From: Motacilla alba alba
Taxonomy: Eukaryota; Chordata; Aves; Passeriformes; Motacillidae
Assembly (NCBI RefSeq): GCF_015832195.1
Contig: NC_052031.1
Coordinates: 12,525,850 to 12,589,849, forward strand
Direction: 5' to 3'
DNA length: 64,000 bases
In this document: positions 35,900 to 57,800 of the stretch, piece after piece
Layout of the letters: each line of letters opens with the position of its first letter
Numbering within the stretch: position 1 is the first letter of the stretch
Program-made: the position numbers and the translations under genes
The notes under the pieces: generated by a model
What the model saw: the letters and a program-made list of their open reading frames with translations, nothing else
Told to the model about the DNA's origin: nothing
Database searches by the model: none

Positions 35900-38800
35900 C
35901 ACAGAGAGGGTCAATCCCTAAATTTCTGAGAAATGCATGAGTACCTTATATGGATGAAATAAAAATCAGAATGCCACATTTTTTCATTTATTTTTCCACA
36001 GGCTACTGAAAACTTTGGAACGGAAATAGTGGAACGGAATAGTTCCAAGAAGATTTGGGGTGTTTAGAATCTTACAGTAAATCCTTTATGATCAAATTAT
36101 ATTATATATTATATAAATCTAAAAATTATTCCTAATGTTTCACTTATAATTCTAAAAGAAAATATTGAGAAGTAGATAATTTCACTGCTAGAAAGCCAAG
36201 ACTGAAAAATACAGGTTTATCATATGGCAAAAAAAAAAAAGGTGGAAAAGACAAAAGGAATAGCTGTGAAATTTTTGCACTGTGCAGCTGGAAGCAAGTT
36301 CTGAAGCTTTCTGGGTTTATTTTTTATTGGGAAGAATGTTTCAGGATAAAATAAATACATTACATAATACAAAAGTAGATCTGGCAGCATTAGTAGACCA
36401 GCAGGATGACTGACAGGCACAGTCAGAAACACATGAGATTATGGCTAATGCTTGAATTAGAGCAACCCCTATGCATTACTATCAATGCAGTAACTGCAAT
36501 CAGCTGGAGAGTAACCGCCCATCCCCTCATTCTGCTGGATCTACTTAGCAGTAATGACTTGGATTTCTATTCCAGACCTTATTTCGTTTGACATACTATA
36601 GCTCATCTGCTCTGAAGACCATATTGTGTTTGAAAATGCCTCTTAGGTGGATCTCTTAAGCCTCTCATATTAACCCAGTTCTTACATACTTAGTTAAATG
36701 CGATTTCCAAATTAAAAAAAAAAAAATCTATTTCAGAGGCACACAGGTACTGTCATGCCTCACAGTCAGCATCTGAAATTCCAAAGGCAAACATGGAAGC
36801 AAATGTATTTAAGGTATACTGGATTTCTGTGTGTTTGTGTCAATTCGTTTGTCTTCTGGACATTGAAAACTAACAGTTTGTTTACAAATCAACTTATTAA
36901 CACACATGCAGTGAAATTCTCGCACTGCAAACCTGGTCATTTTCTGAGCATACAAAGTTGAGTTGCATGGCTTTGGTGAGGGAAAAGCATTACAGTGCAC
37001 ATCAGCTGCAGAGAAAACCTGTGCATGCACACTGTCTGGGTTCAGTAGATGTTTGGAATCTTTCTTGGAATTACTGCACTGCACTGGCTGCCAAACATCT
37101 GGAAGTCAGAAGAAAAAAGTAGAAAATTGATAGGGAAGAAAATGACTAGCAAAAGCAGCTGTCTCCCATAAAAAATGGTAGTCTGCCATTCTGGGCAGAT
37201 TTGAGAAAGGCATCAATCTGAGACATAGAGCACAGTGGGTTTAAGAAGCTGCAGAAATTGTTTTCCTTCAAAGGACTGTAAAAAAGGCCAGAGAATCTGA
37301 AATCAGTCTGAAAAAAATGATATTTAGTGAAATGCGTGACTAAACTCAGTGCAATCAGATTATTAACTTGAAATTTAAAAGTCTGATTATCAGCTCCAAG
37401 AAGTTAGCTTCTTATGTGAGCAGAAATATCTGACCAATGATATTCCACATTTCTAAACTTCTGACAGCTTCTCAGTTTATAAAATCCCCAACTTTCTCTT
37501 TCCCAACCATCTGTCAATACTCCTAGCTTTTCCCTTGATAACTTCTACATTGTGGATGTTCATCACACTAAAATCAGCACAAAATCCAGTTGCTACACAG
37601 TCTTGAACCTTGAATATGTGCATGCATAAAAAAATAAACTTATTTAATATAAAATAAATAACTCAAAGAATACTTATGTGATTACTGTATTTATATTTAA
37701 TTAATGGCAAGCACTCAGTATTTAAAACTACGTAAAGATGCTGCAAAATTTCCAGCCTCTTGCATTAAAATGCTGTAGGTCCTTACTAAATATAAGTTCA
37801 ACTTGTTGTGCCCTTGAGAAAATGCATCTATAATGTGTATAATATCCTCTAATATATTAAAATATATGGATCTGATATTTGGATAAGGGATATTTAGACA
37901 CATGCAATGAGCTCCTAGCCTGAAGTTCAGGATAAGGTTTGCTTTGCCTGAGGGTAGCTGCCTGGAAGTAGGGTGTTTGAGTCTGCTGAACTAGTAATTC
38001 ACTCTGCTACAATCACTGGGGGAGGGAGGTACCATGAGGGGACATTTCTAAGTAGCCACCCTGAGAGAGGTGTCCAGAGTACAAAGGATAACCCAAAAGT
38101 TGAGGTGCCTGCTTCCCTCCACTGACAATTGGAAGAGCACAGAGGACTGGTTGTATACAGCTGAGGTGAGAGTGATACAACTTTTGTGCATGAGCACAGG
38201 GGAGGCCCTAGAGCACAGAGAGATGAGTTGGGACACACATTTGGCCAGCATGCAATAGTGTGATGAACCCTGAGAGTTCACAACACGATGGCAATCGATC
38301 AGGCTGGGAAATCAAGTAGGAAGTTGGATAGAGCTGTAAAGCAGAATGCTCATGTGTGTTGTTTCCACAGTTAGAGCCCAACAGGGAAGCCTGATAGCTA
38401 AACCAAACCTGCCCTGGATCAATGACTACTTTAAGGAAGTCTGTAATCACACTGTATTATTATCAGTATAAAACTACATGGTTTGTGTTGGCTAACTTAG
38501 GTTTTAGTAAGAAAATAGGAATTAAAGAGTAAGAAAACAGGTTTTAAGAAAGGAAATAAAAGAGAAAACGTAGTTATCTGGATATTACAATAGTATGTAA
38601 GTGTACATTTACTGTATTATAAACTGTGATGAGTAGCATGAGCAGCATTTTTGAGTGATGGAAAATCTACTTTCCTTCCACAGATTGCTGAAAAATGCCC
38701 ACAGCTCTGCTACCTGAACAATTCTGAACAGAGGAGGAATGAATCAGAGAATCAAAGAATGGTGGCTGTCTTGGCTGCCTGAACAAGTGCCAAATTCTAA

Positions 38801-41800
38801 TCATTTCAGTAACTGCATTAATTTCAGTTTTCAGTGTGTTAGTTTCAGTTGAATCATACCAGAGACTCAGGTGACTTCCTAATTATTTTCTGGAGAAAAT
38901 ATTCTCTGAAGTGACCCTTTCTTAAAACAAGAAAAAAGGTTGAAATAAATGTTGGAGTTTTGGAAACTCATCCACCATCAAATCAGAATAACGCTCTCAA
39001 ACAGGGAGCTGTATGTGGTTATAGTCACAGGGAAGGATGGAAATGACACTTGTGTACAATGCAAGCAAAAGCAATAAAAAAGGACTGATTCTTAATCTGC
39101 AGTGAGTCTGCTAAAGGGCAATAAAAAACCTATCTGTTTAGTTAAATCAGATGAATTTACTCACAGGAATTTCCTGTTGAGTTACTGCATCAGGCAGAAT
39201 CGTTTGTTTGGCACATTATTCTTGAAAAATTGTTGTTATGAGCTATCCAAACTCCTTCCATTTATCTTTCTGATAAAAGCCCTCAGCTGTCAGGTAGTGG
39301 GATGTCTGGCACTTACAGACTTATTTCACTGCATAAATACTTACGAGAAAAAAGAGAACTGCATGCAGACAGAATACTGTAATATTCCCTGAAGAAAGCT
39401 TTTAATCAACAGCTTCAAAAGAGTGCTCTGTTAATGAGCAACTGAAATGTTATAAATTCAGCCAACAGCCTCTATGTTTAATTTAGACAGTCTTCCTTGC
39501 AGCTTGAGAGCACAAAAGACCAGTGTCAGTGGCCTGTAGGCCTTTGCAGTTGCTGCCCAGTGGTTAACCATGGGAAAGAAAAGCTATTGCAATTTAATTA
39601 GCTGAAGGGTAACTTCTAGGTAATACTGATAAAATAATCAGCTAGAGACCAGTGAGCAGCTGGCATGAAAATCAGACAACATAATGTCTGTAAAGTTTGA
39701 TTTGTATTCTCAAAACAGCTTATTCCCAAAAAGCTCTCCAACCCACTCCTCTACAAAATGATGTATTGTTTCTTGAGCCCATGTTTTTAGGCTCGTTTGA
39801 ATTCTGCTTGCTTGGCTGAGATCAAGGCAATTCCTGGCAGCTGGATTTCAGCATATTCATTCAAGGCAATACTGTATCATTGCTTTAAAAAGATAGTAGA
39901 TTGTAAATAAACAGTGAACACGATGGCTCTACAAAAAGCTAACACAGCATTAAGCAGCAGTTTAGCCAAAGGCAATTCCAGTTGTTAATGTTTACTGTGG
40001 GATGGTTTCAGCAATTCTGAAGGTCTTTTTCCTGAGCAGTGCTGTTCTAATGCTTAGCTCCTGTGCCCTCTTGCTCTGGGGCTGGATCAGCCTGTAACAG
40101 GGGACTTCTTCCCAAGTACTTCTGTAATAAGCTGATCATGATAGTGTGTCTTGCTGATATGAACTTTTTCTTTATTTCAGAAGAAATACTTTATATATAC
40201 AATTGAAAGAAAAGCTTTTCAAGATCATGCTTTCTTTGCTCATACCGAGCTTGTCATCCTAGTTCAGAGTTATAGAAGTGTTGGCTTCACAGTGTTGTGT
40301 TCAGCCCCAGTGATGACATGTGGTTATACGTGCATCAGGTACGCACAAACAGACTTCTCATTTATATCACTGCTACCACATGGAATTGTTTTATAAAGTA
40401 GAAATGTTACTCTAGAAGCAACAATCTAGATCTATGAGTGCTGGCACCAGCACCAATCTTTTTTCCTGAGGGGTAGACTCTCTACCATGTGTGAGCTGAC
40501 AGTGCAGCACCTCCTCAGCTGGTGGTTCCTGGAATCCCCTTTTCTTTGAGATGCCTGTGTCATTTGGTTGATGTTGCATGGTAATGAACAGGGAAACCTT
40601 ATTTCCTCAGAAAACCAATTGGAACTGCATAATTCAGACTGTGCATTACTACTGGTTTCAACGGAGTTCTTGACAAGTTTTAAGCTTAAAAATCGAAAGT
40701 GCTATTTGGTCCTTTTCCAGGGTACCTCTTTAGGATGAATGCTGATCTAAAATAGCTACTTAGTGTGAAATACAAAGCTCCCATACTTAGGGTGAAACCT
40801 GGAATCTGGACTTAAACAGATTTTCATTTTGAGACCCTCACCTTCATAATCCACTCAGAGGCTCTGTGGCATCTTGGAATTAGCAGGCAACTATTTATCT
40901 ATCATGCTGATGACAAAGACATCATTTATATAGAACTTTCTTCTTTTAGCCTTGGCCTTTCTATTCCATTGTTGCTTGAAACTGGACACACAAGCAATAA
41001 AAAGAAAGGTCTAATTTTCTCCATCTGGAAGCTGAAGATAATACTACCTAAACTAGAGGGATATTGTGAGCATTCCTTGTCATAATAGCTTGTTTCTAAA
41101 CAATCTCATTGTAATAAAATTGTTAAAACCATTTAAAAAGTAGTGTTTTATAAAAGCTTAGTGGTGAATATTTACATATTCAGCTTCTACTGTTAGAACA
41201 CCAGTATTTGTTTTATTTTATTGCATTTTAGCTGGTTAATAAGATTTCTTAATTTAGAGTTGCATCTCTCTAATGACCTTTGCTGGATGCTAAATTTTAG
41301 ATTACATTTACATATGAGACATTCCTATTTTGTTAAGTAGGAGACGTTATGGGGATAATCAGTTTATCTTAAGCTGTAATTCTATGTCTAGCAAGGATTC
41401 AAATTTCTAGGATGTCTAATGGGTTAGTGAAATCTGGTAAAACATCTTTGAGATAAATCCCAGCATATGAGATCAGTTAGATCTAGCTGTAAAATGGAAG
41501 AGAAGCTTAATTTTAATTTGCCATAGCACAGTTTGGTGCTTTGCTTTTTTTCTTTTACAGCTTGACAGAGCTCTATCTGAAATTTAAAAAATGCAGGAAC
41601 TGGATGGATCTTTTGAATATGCATTAACTAAATGGGAGAAACAAAACAAAAAAAAAAGAAGTAGCTAGTTTCATGTAAGGTAAGATTTTCTATTCCATGG
41701 AAACTAATTTGACTCCAATGTAAATCCTCTGGTGAAAGGATGTGCATGCTTTGCAGCTACAAGATCCTTCTTACACAGGCTATGCAGGCACTAAAATAGT

Positions 41801-42590
41801 ACAGGCACCAAAGTAACAATTTCAGTAAGAGATCTACGTGTGGTCAAGGAATCATTGTGAAATTAGGAAGCATCTGGTTTCTTGGCATTTAGGTTTATAT
41901 TTTAACCTTTGTGTTAACAACAGTATTGCTTTCATTTTAAATTGTATGCAATATATCATGCTTTGGGAGTTTACTATTTTTATGTAATTACAGTCCTTGT
42001 GACAGAAACTGGACAAGCCCAGCTGTAGGACTAAGCTGCTGTTTAAATACAGAGCTCACATGCTGGCAGTGCAGTTTTAGGGCAGTCAGTGCATTTTCAT
42101 GCTAACTGCCAAGGGAGTAAGAAATTGCCTATATACACAAAATACCCACCAGAAGTTATACATTTAAAATACAATGGATTTTTCTGAGACTGGTCCATGT
42201 TTTGGAGTCTGAGAAGCTAAATCTCAGAGCCTTCTCACACTCAGCATCTGAGCCAGCCCAGGAATTACCAACAATCCCCAGTGTCCTTTAAGAGTCACAG
42301 TAGATTTTGTCACCTAAAATCTGCATGTGACTGATAACGTTTCAGGGGAAGGGAGCAACATTTCTGACAGCTCTCAAGAATCACCTCTAAGTAACAGGAC
42401 CTTGGCAGTTGCAGGAGACAGTTCATCCTGAGCAGAAGCAACCTCAGTTCCCACCCTTTTCAACCTCTTCCTCCTGATCATGTGCCAAGAGCTGAGCTTT
42501 CTTCCTCTGCTTAGAGCGGGCAAGATGTGGAAAGTTTGTAGTATCTGTAAAGAGGCAGAGGGTATCAGAAGTACTGTGTCAGATGGTATT
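35900..42590. other. Intergenic, no supported gene or repeat
   Basis: AT-rich DNA between the CR1 cluster and the PMPCB CpG island. Short A runs occur at about 36229 and 36714. I recognise no exon, RNA gene or named repeat; any regulatory content is invisible by eye. Confidence 0.45.
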
Positions 42591-42596
42591 TGAGGC

Positions 42597-42632
42597 ATTT
42601 TCCTAACCCTATCCTAAATGGGTTAGGAAAAT
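42597..42632. repeat. Perfect 13-bp inverted repeat with 10-nt loop
   Basis: ATTTTCCTAACCC (42597-42609) and GGGTTAGGAAAAT (42620-42632). It could form a stem-loop or cruciform. The CCTAACCC/GGGTTAGG arms include telomere-like hexamers, but only one per arm. Confidence 0.85.
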
Positions 42633-43434
42633 GGTACCCAGAAACACCGCTTCCCCCAGCATAAGTAGTTCAGATTTCTATTTTTCAAGTAGTATTTTGT
42701 TTCTTTGCATTGTGTCACTTAACATACTGTGGGACAAATAACAGAATTTCACCCTGGTTCTCCTCCATTTTTGAGATAATACTTGATTAGCCAAATGTAA
42801 AGTTCCTAAAAAATGCAAAAAATTTAACCACGAAGTCAAAACCGAGCACTGCTTCTTGCCTGTCCGTACCTATTTATCTATAGCCATACATTCCACATGC
42901 GTTCAGGAACAATCTTCGGCACTGAAATTGCTTCCACTGGTACACTCCCAGAACTTTTCCCAGCCCAAATTTGGCTCTTGTCGAGTAGCATTGCCACAAG
43001 CCCTTGCCAGCGGCTGCCAGCTGGGGGGGACCGTTCCCAGCAGTTGGGAGCCCTGTCTCTGGAGCTGAGGGAGCTCACCGGGGCTCGGCCGAGCGCCGGG
43101 TTTACCGCTGTGCACGAAGCCCTCCTATCCATGAGAAGTGTCTCAGCTCCGTGGGGCATACACTTCTCACTCCCGGTTATTCCAGCCTCGGGATTTCCCA
43201 GTCAGAGCGGGTCTGTCCCGCAGGAAGCGCAGCGCTCTCAGCCAGCCCTACCCAAAGGGCCCGGAGCGGCCGAAGGAGCCGCAGCGCGCCGGGATGTGCC
43301 CCCGGCAGCCCCCGGGGCAGGCGGGAGGCAGCGCTTTGTGTCTGCTGAACCTGGCCAGAACGGGAGATGGCTGGAAAATGCTTTCCTGACCCGCGGCACG
43401 GAGGACAGCGGGACCATTAAAACCAAGCCCCAAG

Positions 43435-43575
43435 CCTGCCAGAGCTCCAGGAGCGCTTGGACAACGCTCCCAGATGCACGGTGGGATCGCTGGGCTAGTC
43501 CTGTGCAGGGAGAGCAGCTGGACTCGATGGTCCCTGCGGGTCCCTTCCCACCCGGGACATTCCCCATTCCCGCCT
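43435..43575 (+). mobile_element. CR1 3' end in the PMPCB proximal promoter
   Basis: Landmarks CTGCCAGAGCTCCAGGAGCG, TTGGACAACGCTCCCAGATG, GTCCTGTGCAGGGAGAGCAG, CTGGACTCGATGGTCCCTGC and GGGTCCCTTCCCACCCGGGA are those of a CR1 3' terminus, with the tail reduced to ATTCCCCATTCC. It ends about 127 bp before the PMPCB ATG. Confidence 0.8.
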
Positions 43576-43646
43576 CCCCTGGCACGCGGCAATGCAGTTT
43601 GCGCTGCCCCCCTGCGCCCCCCGGCGGCGGCGGCTGGAACTGCCCC

Positions 43647-43656
43647 GCGCCTGCGC
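43647..43656 (+). promoter_or_regulatory. NRF1-like site upstream of PMPCB
   Basis: GCGCCTGCGC, a one-base variant of the NRF1 palindrome GCGCATGCGC, 46 bp upstream of the ATG. NRF1 drives many nuclear genes for mitochondrial proteins, so the location fits; use is inferred. Confidence 0.5.
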
Positions 43657-43701
43657 GCCCCCGAAGGCCGCCCGCGCCGCCCCGCCCACCACGGTATCAA
43701 G

Positions 43702-51585
<7,884 letters not shown>

Positions 51586-51697
51586 TGAATAACAAGAACT
51601 TCAGCATATTTTAGTTTTAAAAAACCAGGAAGACAACAAAAAAACACTCAACAAATCAACTACACCCTTTTAAAACTCTGGAGTTGCTTTTGAGAAG

Positions 51698-51703
51698 ATT
51701 AAA
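51698..51703 (+). terminator. PMPCB polyadenylation signal
   Basis: ATTAAA 113 nt after the PMPCB stop. There is no AATAAA on the plus strand before the convergent DNAJC2 coding region, so this is the best candidate and the 3' UTR is short. Confidence 0.5.
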
Positions 51704-51775
51704 ACGCAAGAACCAGCCGCTCCTGTGTTTCTTTATAATGAAGAAAAGAATGGAAACATGTACAGTATTTGCATT

Positions 51776-51781
51776 TTTATT
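51776..51781 (-). terminator. DNAJC2 polyadenylation signal
   Basis: TTTATT on the plus strand, AATAAA on the minus strand, 25 nt after the DNAJC2 stop. This implies a 3' UTR of only about 50 nt. Confidence 0.6.
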
Positions 51782-51806
51782 ATAAAACAAGGATTGTCAG
51801 TAAGAG

Positions 51807-51881
51807 TCATTTCTTGACTTTAGTAGCATTCATCACTTGTTCTTGAGCAGCTTTCTTTGCCTTGACCATTTCCACGAGTTC
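51807..51881 (-). CDS. DNAJC2: DNAJC2 last exon and stop
   Basis: 75 nt with TGA at 51807-51809; acceptor TTCTCTTCAG. It encodes [20 protein letters not shown] then KVKK, ending the SANT 2 helix with a basic tail. Confidence 0.96.
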   Translation of the reverse strand, partial: ELVEMVKAKKAAQEQVMNATKVKK

Positions 51882-54800
51882 CTGAAGAGAAGGTGGGGAA
51901 AAAAGAAATTTAACTAAACATACAACTTGTGAACAATGCTGTAGTTTTGAACACTACATATATTCTCTGTGAAACACTCTACTTCTCAACATATGAGAAA
52001 TGAGAAATCTACATGGTTTAATCTTGTCAAGCAATTTCTCTTAGAAATTAATCAGTTAATGGAAGGTCAATCCTCATGTACCAGGAACTTTACCTACAGG
52101 AGGCTAGGGATAGGACTTCATCTACAAGAGCTTGCTGTCAAACTATAAAACAAATTTCCTGACACAAACTTTTCTTCCCAGCTTCCAGAGCCACTGTTTT
52201 CACTGAGGAACATTTAGAGCTTACTGCTCTTTTGGGGTTGAGTTACCAAAACTAAAAAGTTTCCTGTAAAGTTCCATCATTTTGCCTGTGTCAGATACTG
52301 TGTCTGGGAGGCCATGGAACAGCAAAAGCAAAGGATTCTCTCAAGACCTGGACTGGTGCCAGTCCCAGGAGGAGGTGAGGGACCTCACCTTATATCGCTT
52401 CATGCAGTCTTTTTTTGACCGGCCTGGAACAGCTGCTGCTATTTTCTCCCATCTTTCAGGAGTATTTACTGGATAAGTCTTCAATGCTTGTTCTAAAAGT
52501 TTTTGTTCTTCTGTAGTCCAAGGGGATGAATCTAGAGGTGATCCTGTTTATAAATGCAAAAATGACAGCAAGAATAGTTATTTTTAAAAGAGTCTAGAAA
52601 ATATTGTAAAACCTGTTATAGTTGATTTAAAATCCCTGAAGTTTTGGGGTGTATTGTATGTACCAGAAACCCTCAAATCTGGCACCAGAGACTGGATCAC
52701 TTACTTGCTACCTAAGTTTGTAAACAAATCTGTTTCAAGTTCTGGGTTACTTTCTTCCTAGAGACCCAGAGGAGAGAAGTGCACACGAAGGGCTCCCTTT
52801 TTACCTTTACCTTCAAATCGTTCTGAGGGGGCAGCACTGTCCATCTGAGGCACCACACCATGTTCTTTTTTAAATTTGTCAAATGCTTTCTTGTTTATGT
52901 CATCTTTTTGATGAGGGTCTATGAGCAACAGACATTAAATAGAATAATCATTGCAAGAATAATAAAGCCAGATGTAGTAATAATAATAACAACAACAACA
53001 TTCTGTAGCAGATTAATTACAATAATCACAAAATCATAAACCCCAATTTCTACTTACTTTATAATGACTATAAAGATGGTGGTAGGTTAAAAAAAAATCA
53101 TTCAGGGTCCAATAAACTTTTCTCAGAGTGTCAGATTCTCCAGCCCTTATCCTGCTTTATAGTGCTCAGAGGAATACTTGTTCCATATAATCTTAAAGCT
53201 GAATCTGCAACTTCCCCAAAATCCAGAGGGATTATTCTCTCAAGGGCTGTGGCACAAAACTCATGTATTGCCCAGGGTATGACCATGTCAGAGAGGCAGG
53301 AAAATCCAGGTGCTCCTTGTGCCACTCTGTGGTTTGTAATGCAGAAACCTCTTGAAAATTTAGTGTTATTTTTTTCCTTCTGTAGTGAAATGTGCAATTT
53401 CCTTGCAACCTTATTCCAAAGCTCTCGAGGCTTCATTTTTATATTCATTTTTGAAGAGATGAGTTACATTCATTTTAGTGTCTTACTCTGGTGTTGGATT
53501 CCATTAATTTTTTAAAAGTATCTCTAGAGCTTTATCAGTTCCATTTATTTTAGATGCCTTCCTTTGTAGGGAGCTTTCTGAGAGGCCCATTCATCTCTCT
53601 CTGAGCCCTGGTATTTCATGTGTCCAGACACCAGAGCATCAAGCTACACTAAGAGAGTTTCTGAGAGTTGCTTGTGAGGTGCTGACTTACAAAAGAGCCA
53701 TTAGGATGAAAACACTGAATCACATAAATGTTCCTCTAAATCTTTCATCTGAACTACATTTCTTTTGGGGCTGTACAGAGTATTTTCTTAAGAAACACAG
53801 CTCCGGTCACAGAAAAGTCAGCTGTACAGAAGCAGACAGACCATGTATTACAAAAATAAGGTAATATAGATACCAAGCTTTTGGAGACTCTTTGCTTTAT
53901 TGATGACATCTTTTGCTGTTCTTTTTATTCCAGTAGTAGAGTGCAAGTTCATATAATTGGCAATAACTTCCCACCTACAGCAAGAACAGAAAGGATAAAC
54001 CAGCATATTACATAATCCCTTATCTTCATATAAACTATGGTCAAGCTCCTGTACACACTTTTATAAACTCCTGAGTAAGTTCAAATATACTTTAATACGT
54101 GCAAAATCCCAGAGTAGCTGTTCTGGAAAGCTTTCAGTCACTAACTGAAGAATTCAATCAGCTTGGGTGAACTCCTCAGTTCCCCATACAGAAAAAGGAT
54201 GGGGCAGAATGTAGGTAAGTGCAAACCTCTAATCCTCAAAATTCTGCTAAATTGCTGTTACCCTGAATTCCCTAAACACCTCTGGAATTAAATATGCAGG
54301 CTACACTGAATGGCCAAGTAGTTACCAATCCTATGTCCAGTGCCCCCAGAAGAATAACTAAAGATCAGGTAAAGGGGCTTAAACAGGAGAGACCTGGAAC
54401 AGCCCTAGTCCCAAGATTATTCCTGGTGGATTCTTGGAAAATGGACGCAGTATGTACCACTGCTCAGACAGGAGCCTTGACTGCTGAGCTGCAGAAACAG
54501 GCACTGGTATCATCTCCATGGAGTATGGCACCTTTTTTTTTTTCAGAAAGCATCCAAATTTTGTAATAGATGTTTGAAATCTTTGTAATCCTAAATGGAA
54601 GAAGGTATTTAATTCCTGGGAAAAAGTATTTAAAGTGTGCTCCTGTTCTTGCTTAGCAGTAAACCGAGTGCCAGTGCTGCTTTCTGTAAATCTTAGCTTT
54701 CCTTTTTCCTCTGGCTCTCCCCTGAAGAAAGCTGGTGCACTTAACTCCTATTTTGGGATATTTTCCTTCTACCATATAGAGGAGAAAGCAGCCTCACATT

Positions 54801-57800
54801 CATTGTGGAGCCCCTGGAAGTAGCTTAAACACTTGTATTCCTACCCAGCTGCACCCCAGTCACTGGTGGTGTTTTGTTCTGCACTTTAAGGACTGGAGCC
54901 GACTGGAGTAAGCCCTGTGCAAACAGGCACCTCAGCACCATCATGGTAATGGACCGAGGCCCAAATCTGGGGGGAAACAAGATACAGGGCCAGAGCTAAC
55001 TCCAGTGACACATAGAGCATAGTAGCAAGAAAAAAAACCACTGGCTGCTTTCGAGCCAAGGAAAAGAGAGATGTTTAGGTAGTCCTTATACTTCACAAAG
55101 TACTTGGGATGATCTGAAAATATGTTTTATTATGCTTGTTATTTATTTAAAAATTGTTAGTAAGGGCTTTTAGCACCAAACCTGAGAAGTACCTTGAGTT
55201 AGTCCCTGCTGGAAAGAGGTTGACAGCTTTAATTAACAACTGTAAATCATCCTCTGGCCAATTTTTGCTTCCCCCTCCACCGCCAGTGGTTGACTTTTCT
55301 GAGCTCTTTGTTGCTTGGCGCATACGAGCTTCTGCCTCTTCTTTCTCTCGCCTTATTTGTTCATTTATTTCTTCTATCTAAAGATTGTAAATAAGCATTA
55401 TTTATTTATTACTGAATTATTATTACATTTTACAGTGACACAACCCCCTCTCTGGACTTCCTTTGAACCATGGATTTTGCTTAGTTTTTTTCCTGTATAT
55501 TATATGTAAGGAAACAGAGGAGTTTATCTGTTCCAGTATTATTTCCCTTCATTCCATGGGTAAATTTTTAGGATTTAAAGATTAGGAGTTAACAGCAGAA
55601 ATCCATCACAGGTTCACTAGGAAATTAAATGAATATCTCCAGAATCAAACCAAAAGTTGTTAACCTTGCATGAATGTCTAGGCTAACACTTGACTTAGAG
55701 GGACAGATCCACAAAAGTATTAAGACCAGTGAGGGCTTAATTAATTAAACCTCCATTTCGAATACACTGATACTCGAATCTTCCAGCCTAACTGGTATCT
55801 AAGCCTGACTATGTCAGTACAACTGTAGTAATGGAGAACTTTTGTTAGAATGAGCTCCAGATTTTAGTTACTAAGTGTGTACTCAGGGTTAGATGGCCAT
55901 GTGTAGTTTTTTAGCAAGCTAAAAACTAAGTTAACCCACTGCACGTTTTTGTGCCCTGTAATCACATCTCAAGACTGTGGTGTGACACATCTTTAATCAT
56001 CTGCTTCTGAGTGGGCCCAGTCCAATCTTGGCAATATCAGAAGAGCTGTGCACTTATGGCTGTTGGCAGGATGCCCAATGGCAAGAGCAAGAAACCTGTT
56101 TCATAAAACCCTCCTGGCAAAAGGAAAGTTACCTGATAGATAATTTTTAGTGGAATAGTTTTAACAGATAGAAAGGGAACTGCCCTGCATTTAGAACACC
56201 CTCCTGGAGAATGGAATATTGAATTCAGTCCCCTGTAGAATAAGAGGCATTTCAGTCTTAAATTGTCTTATGAGTAAACCTGACCCTGGGATGGGGGCAG
56301 ATCACATTCCCCACCACGGAAAAAAGTTCACAGCTGTGTATCCCCAGTGGATGAGAGAAAGCACCTTACTCTTTCTGCAGCATGTAGGTTCAGTTTTTAG
56401 TTCAGATGGCTTCTCCCTGATGGCAAACATAGGCAGATCCTTGCTGAGTTTTAGTAAATTTTGATTCCATGTGTCTTGCATTTCCCATTCCTTGGTATCC
56501 AACCTCCCAGCCCTTCTAGTGCCTACAGCCTGCAGCACACTTAATTCCTTTTGTGGATCTATCCCCAAGTCATAGACACTAGACTAGGATTTTTAACTAG
56601 AATAAATTAAGACTGCCCTCCTTCCTCAAGGTAACTGCTACACATTGTTGAGCAAAATGAAATTCCTCTACTGTTTCTGTATACTGTACAGAGGTAGGTT
56701 TTGTGTTGTTTACAGATAAAAATGTGTATTTTTTTCTTGGCTGGCCCTGTTAATTTGATCAGCCATGAACTGCACAATGTAAAATGGAGCAGAGATCCCT
56801 CTGCCTGTGGACTCTGAAAATCAAGTCTTTGTGTTTTACCAGCAGATATGCTGTATCTTACTTCATTTCAGACAGGTTGATTTCACAAGTTATTCTGTTA
56901 CTTTGATTCGACACTCAGCATAATTACCTGTTTTACTACAGCCGCCTTTCCTCCTTCCCTTGTTGTGGATGTAAGTGCTTCATTCAAGCATTGCAGACTA
57001 AAAATAAATTATTAAGTTACAATGGAGAGCTAGTAGAAAGATGGGTATCAAAAGGAGCAGAAAGCAGCAGCAGGAAGACTTACCTTGCTAGCTCAAGACG
57101 ATCACAAAGCTTTTCCACCTCCTCCATCATTTTAACACAATCTGCCTCATTATCAGAAAAGTAATTCCAGTTCTGGAAGCAGAAATACACGTTCTACAAA
57201 GTTCTTGAACTTTATTGTCCTATTCCTTCAGACAAAGGCTTAACACACAGTGTTCTTCAGCCACTGCTGTGTTTGGACCTATTTGGTCAGCTTTACTCAT
57301 AACTCATATGTATCTAAGTATGTGTTTTAGTATTTTGTTCTTTTTAGTAAATCCACTTTCCATACCCATCTCCAGCCCTCAAAACAAGCAGACACGTGAT
57401 ACAGTCTGATCTAGGCAAAGATGGTAATTTGTCTGACGTAACCTGTATTTCATTGTAAAAATAGTTAAATACCTTGCATGTTGTTCTGAGTTTTTGCCTT
57501 TCTTTCTTGATTGCCTTCTTCTGTATCTCTTTTTCCTTTTTTGCCACTAATGCTTGCTGCCTAACTTCTTCTTCCTCCTTTTCTTTTGCTAACCGTGCTG
57601 CTTCTAATTCTGCTTGTCTTTGCTGCAATCAAAAGAAAAACAAATGCAAGCTATAAAAATCCTCCAAGTCACATTGTTACAGGGTCATTCAGTCATCCAA
57701 TATCAAAATGTGTTGTTTCTGGTTTGGGTGGAGTTTTGTTGGTATGTTTGGGGGTTTAAAAATGCATAAATACTTTAATGTTTGGTTTTCCAAGAATTTT

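Noticed and set aside
42597..42632. Interstitial telomere repeat
   Set aside because: Each arm has a single TAACCC-like unit and there is no tandem array.
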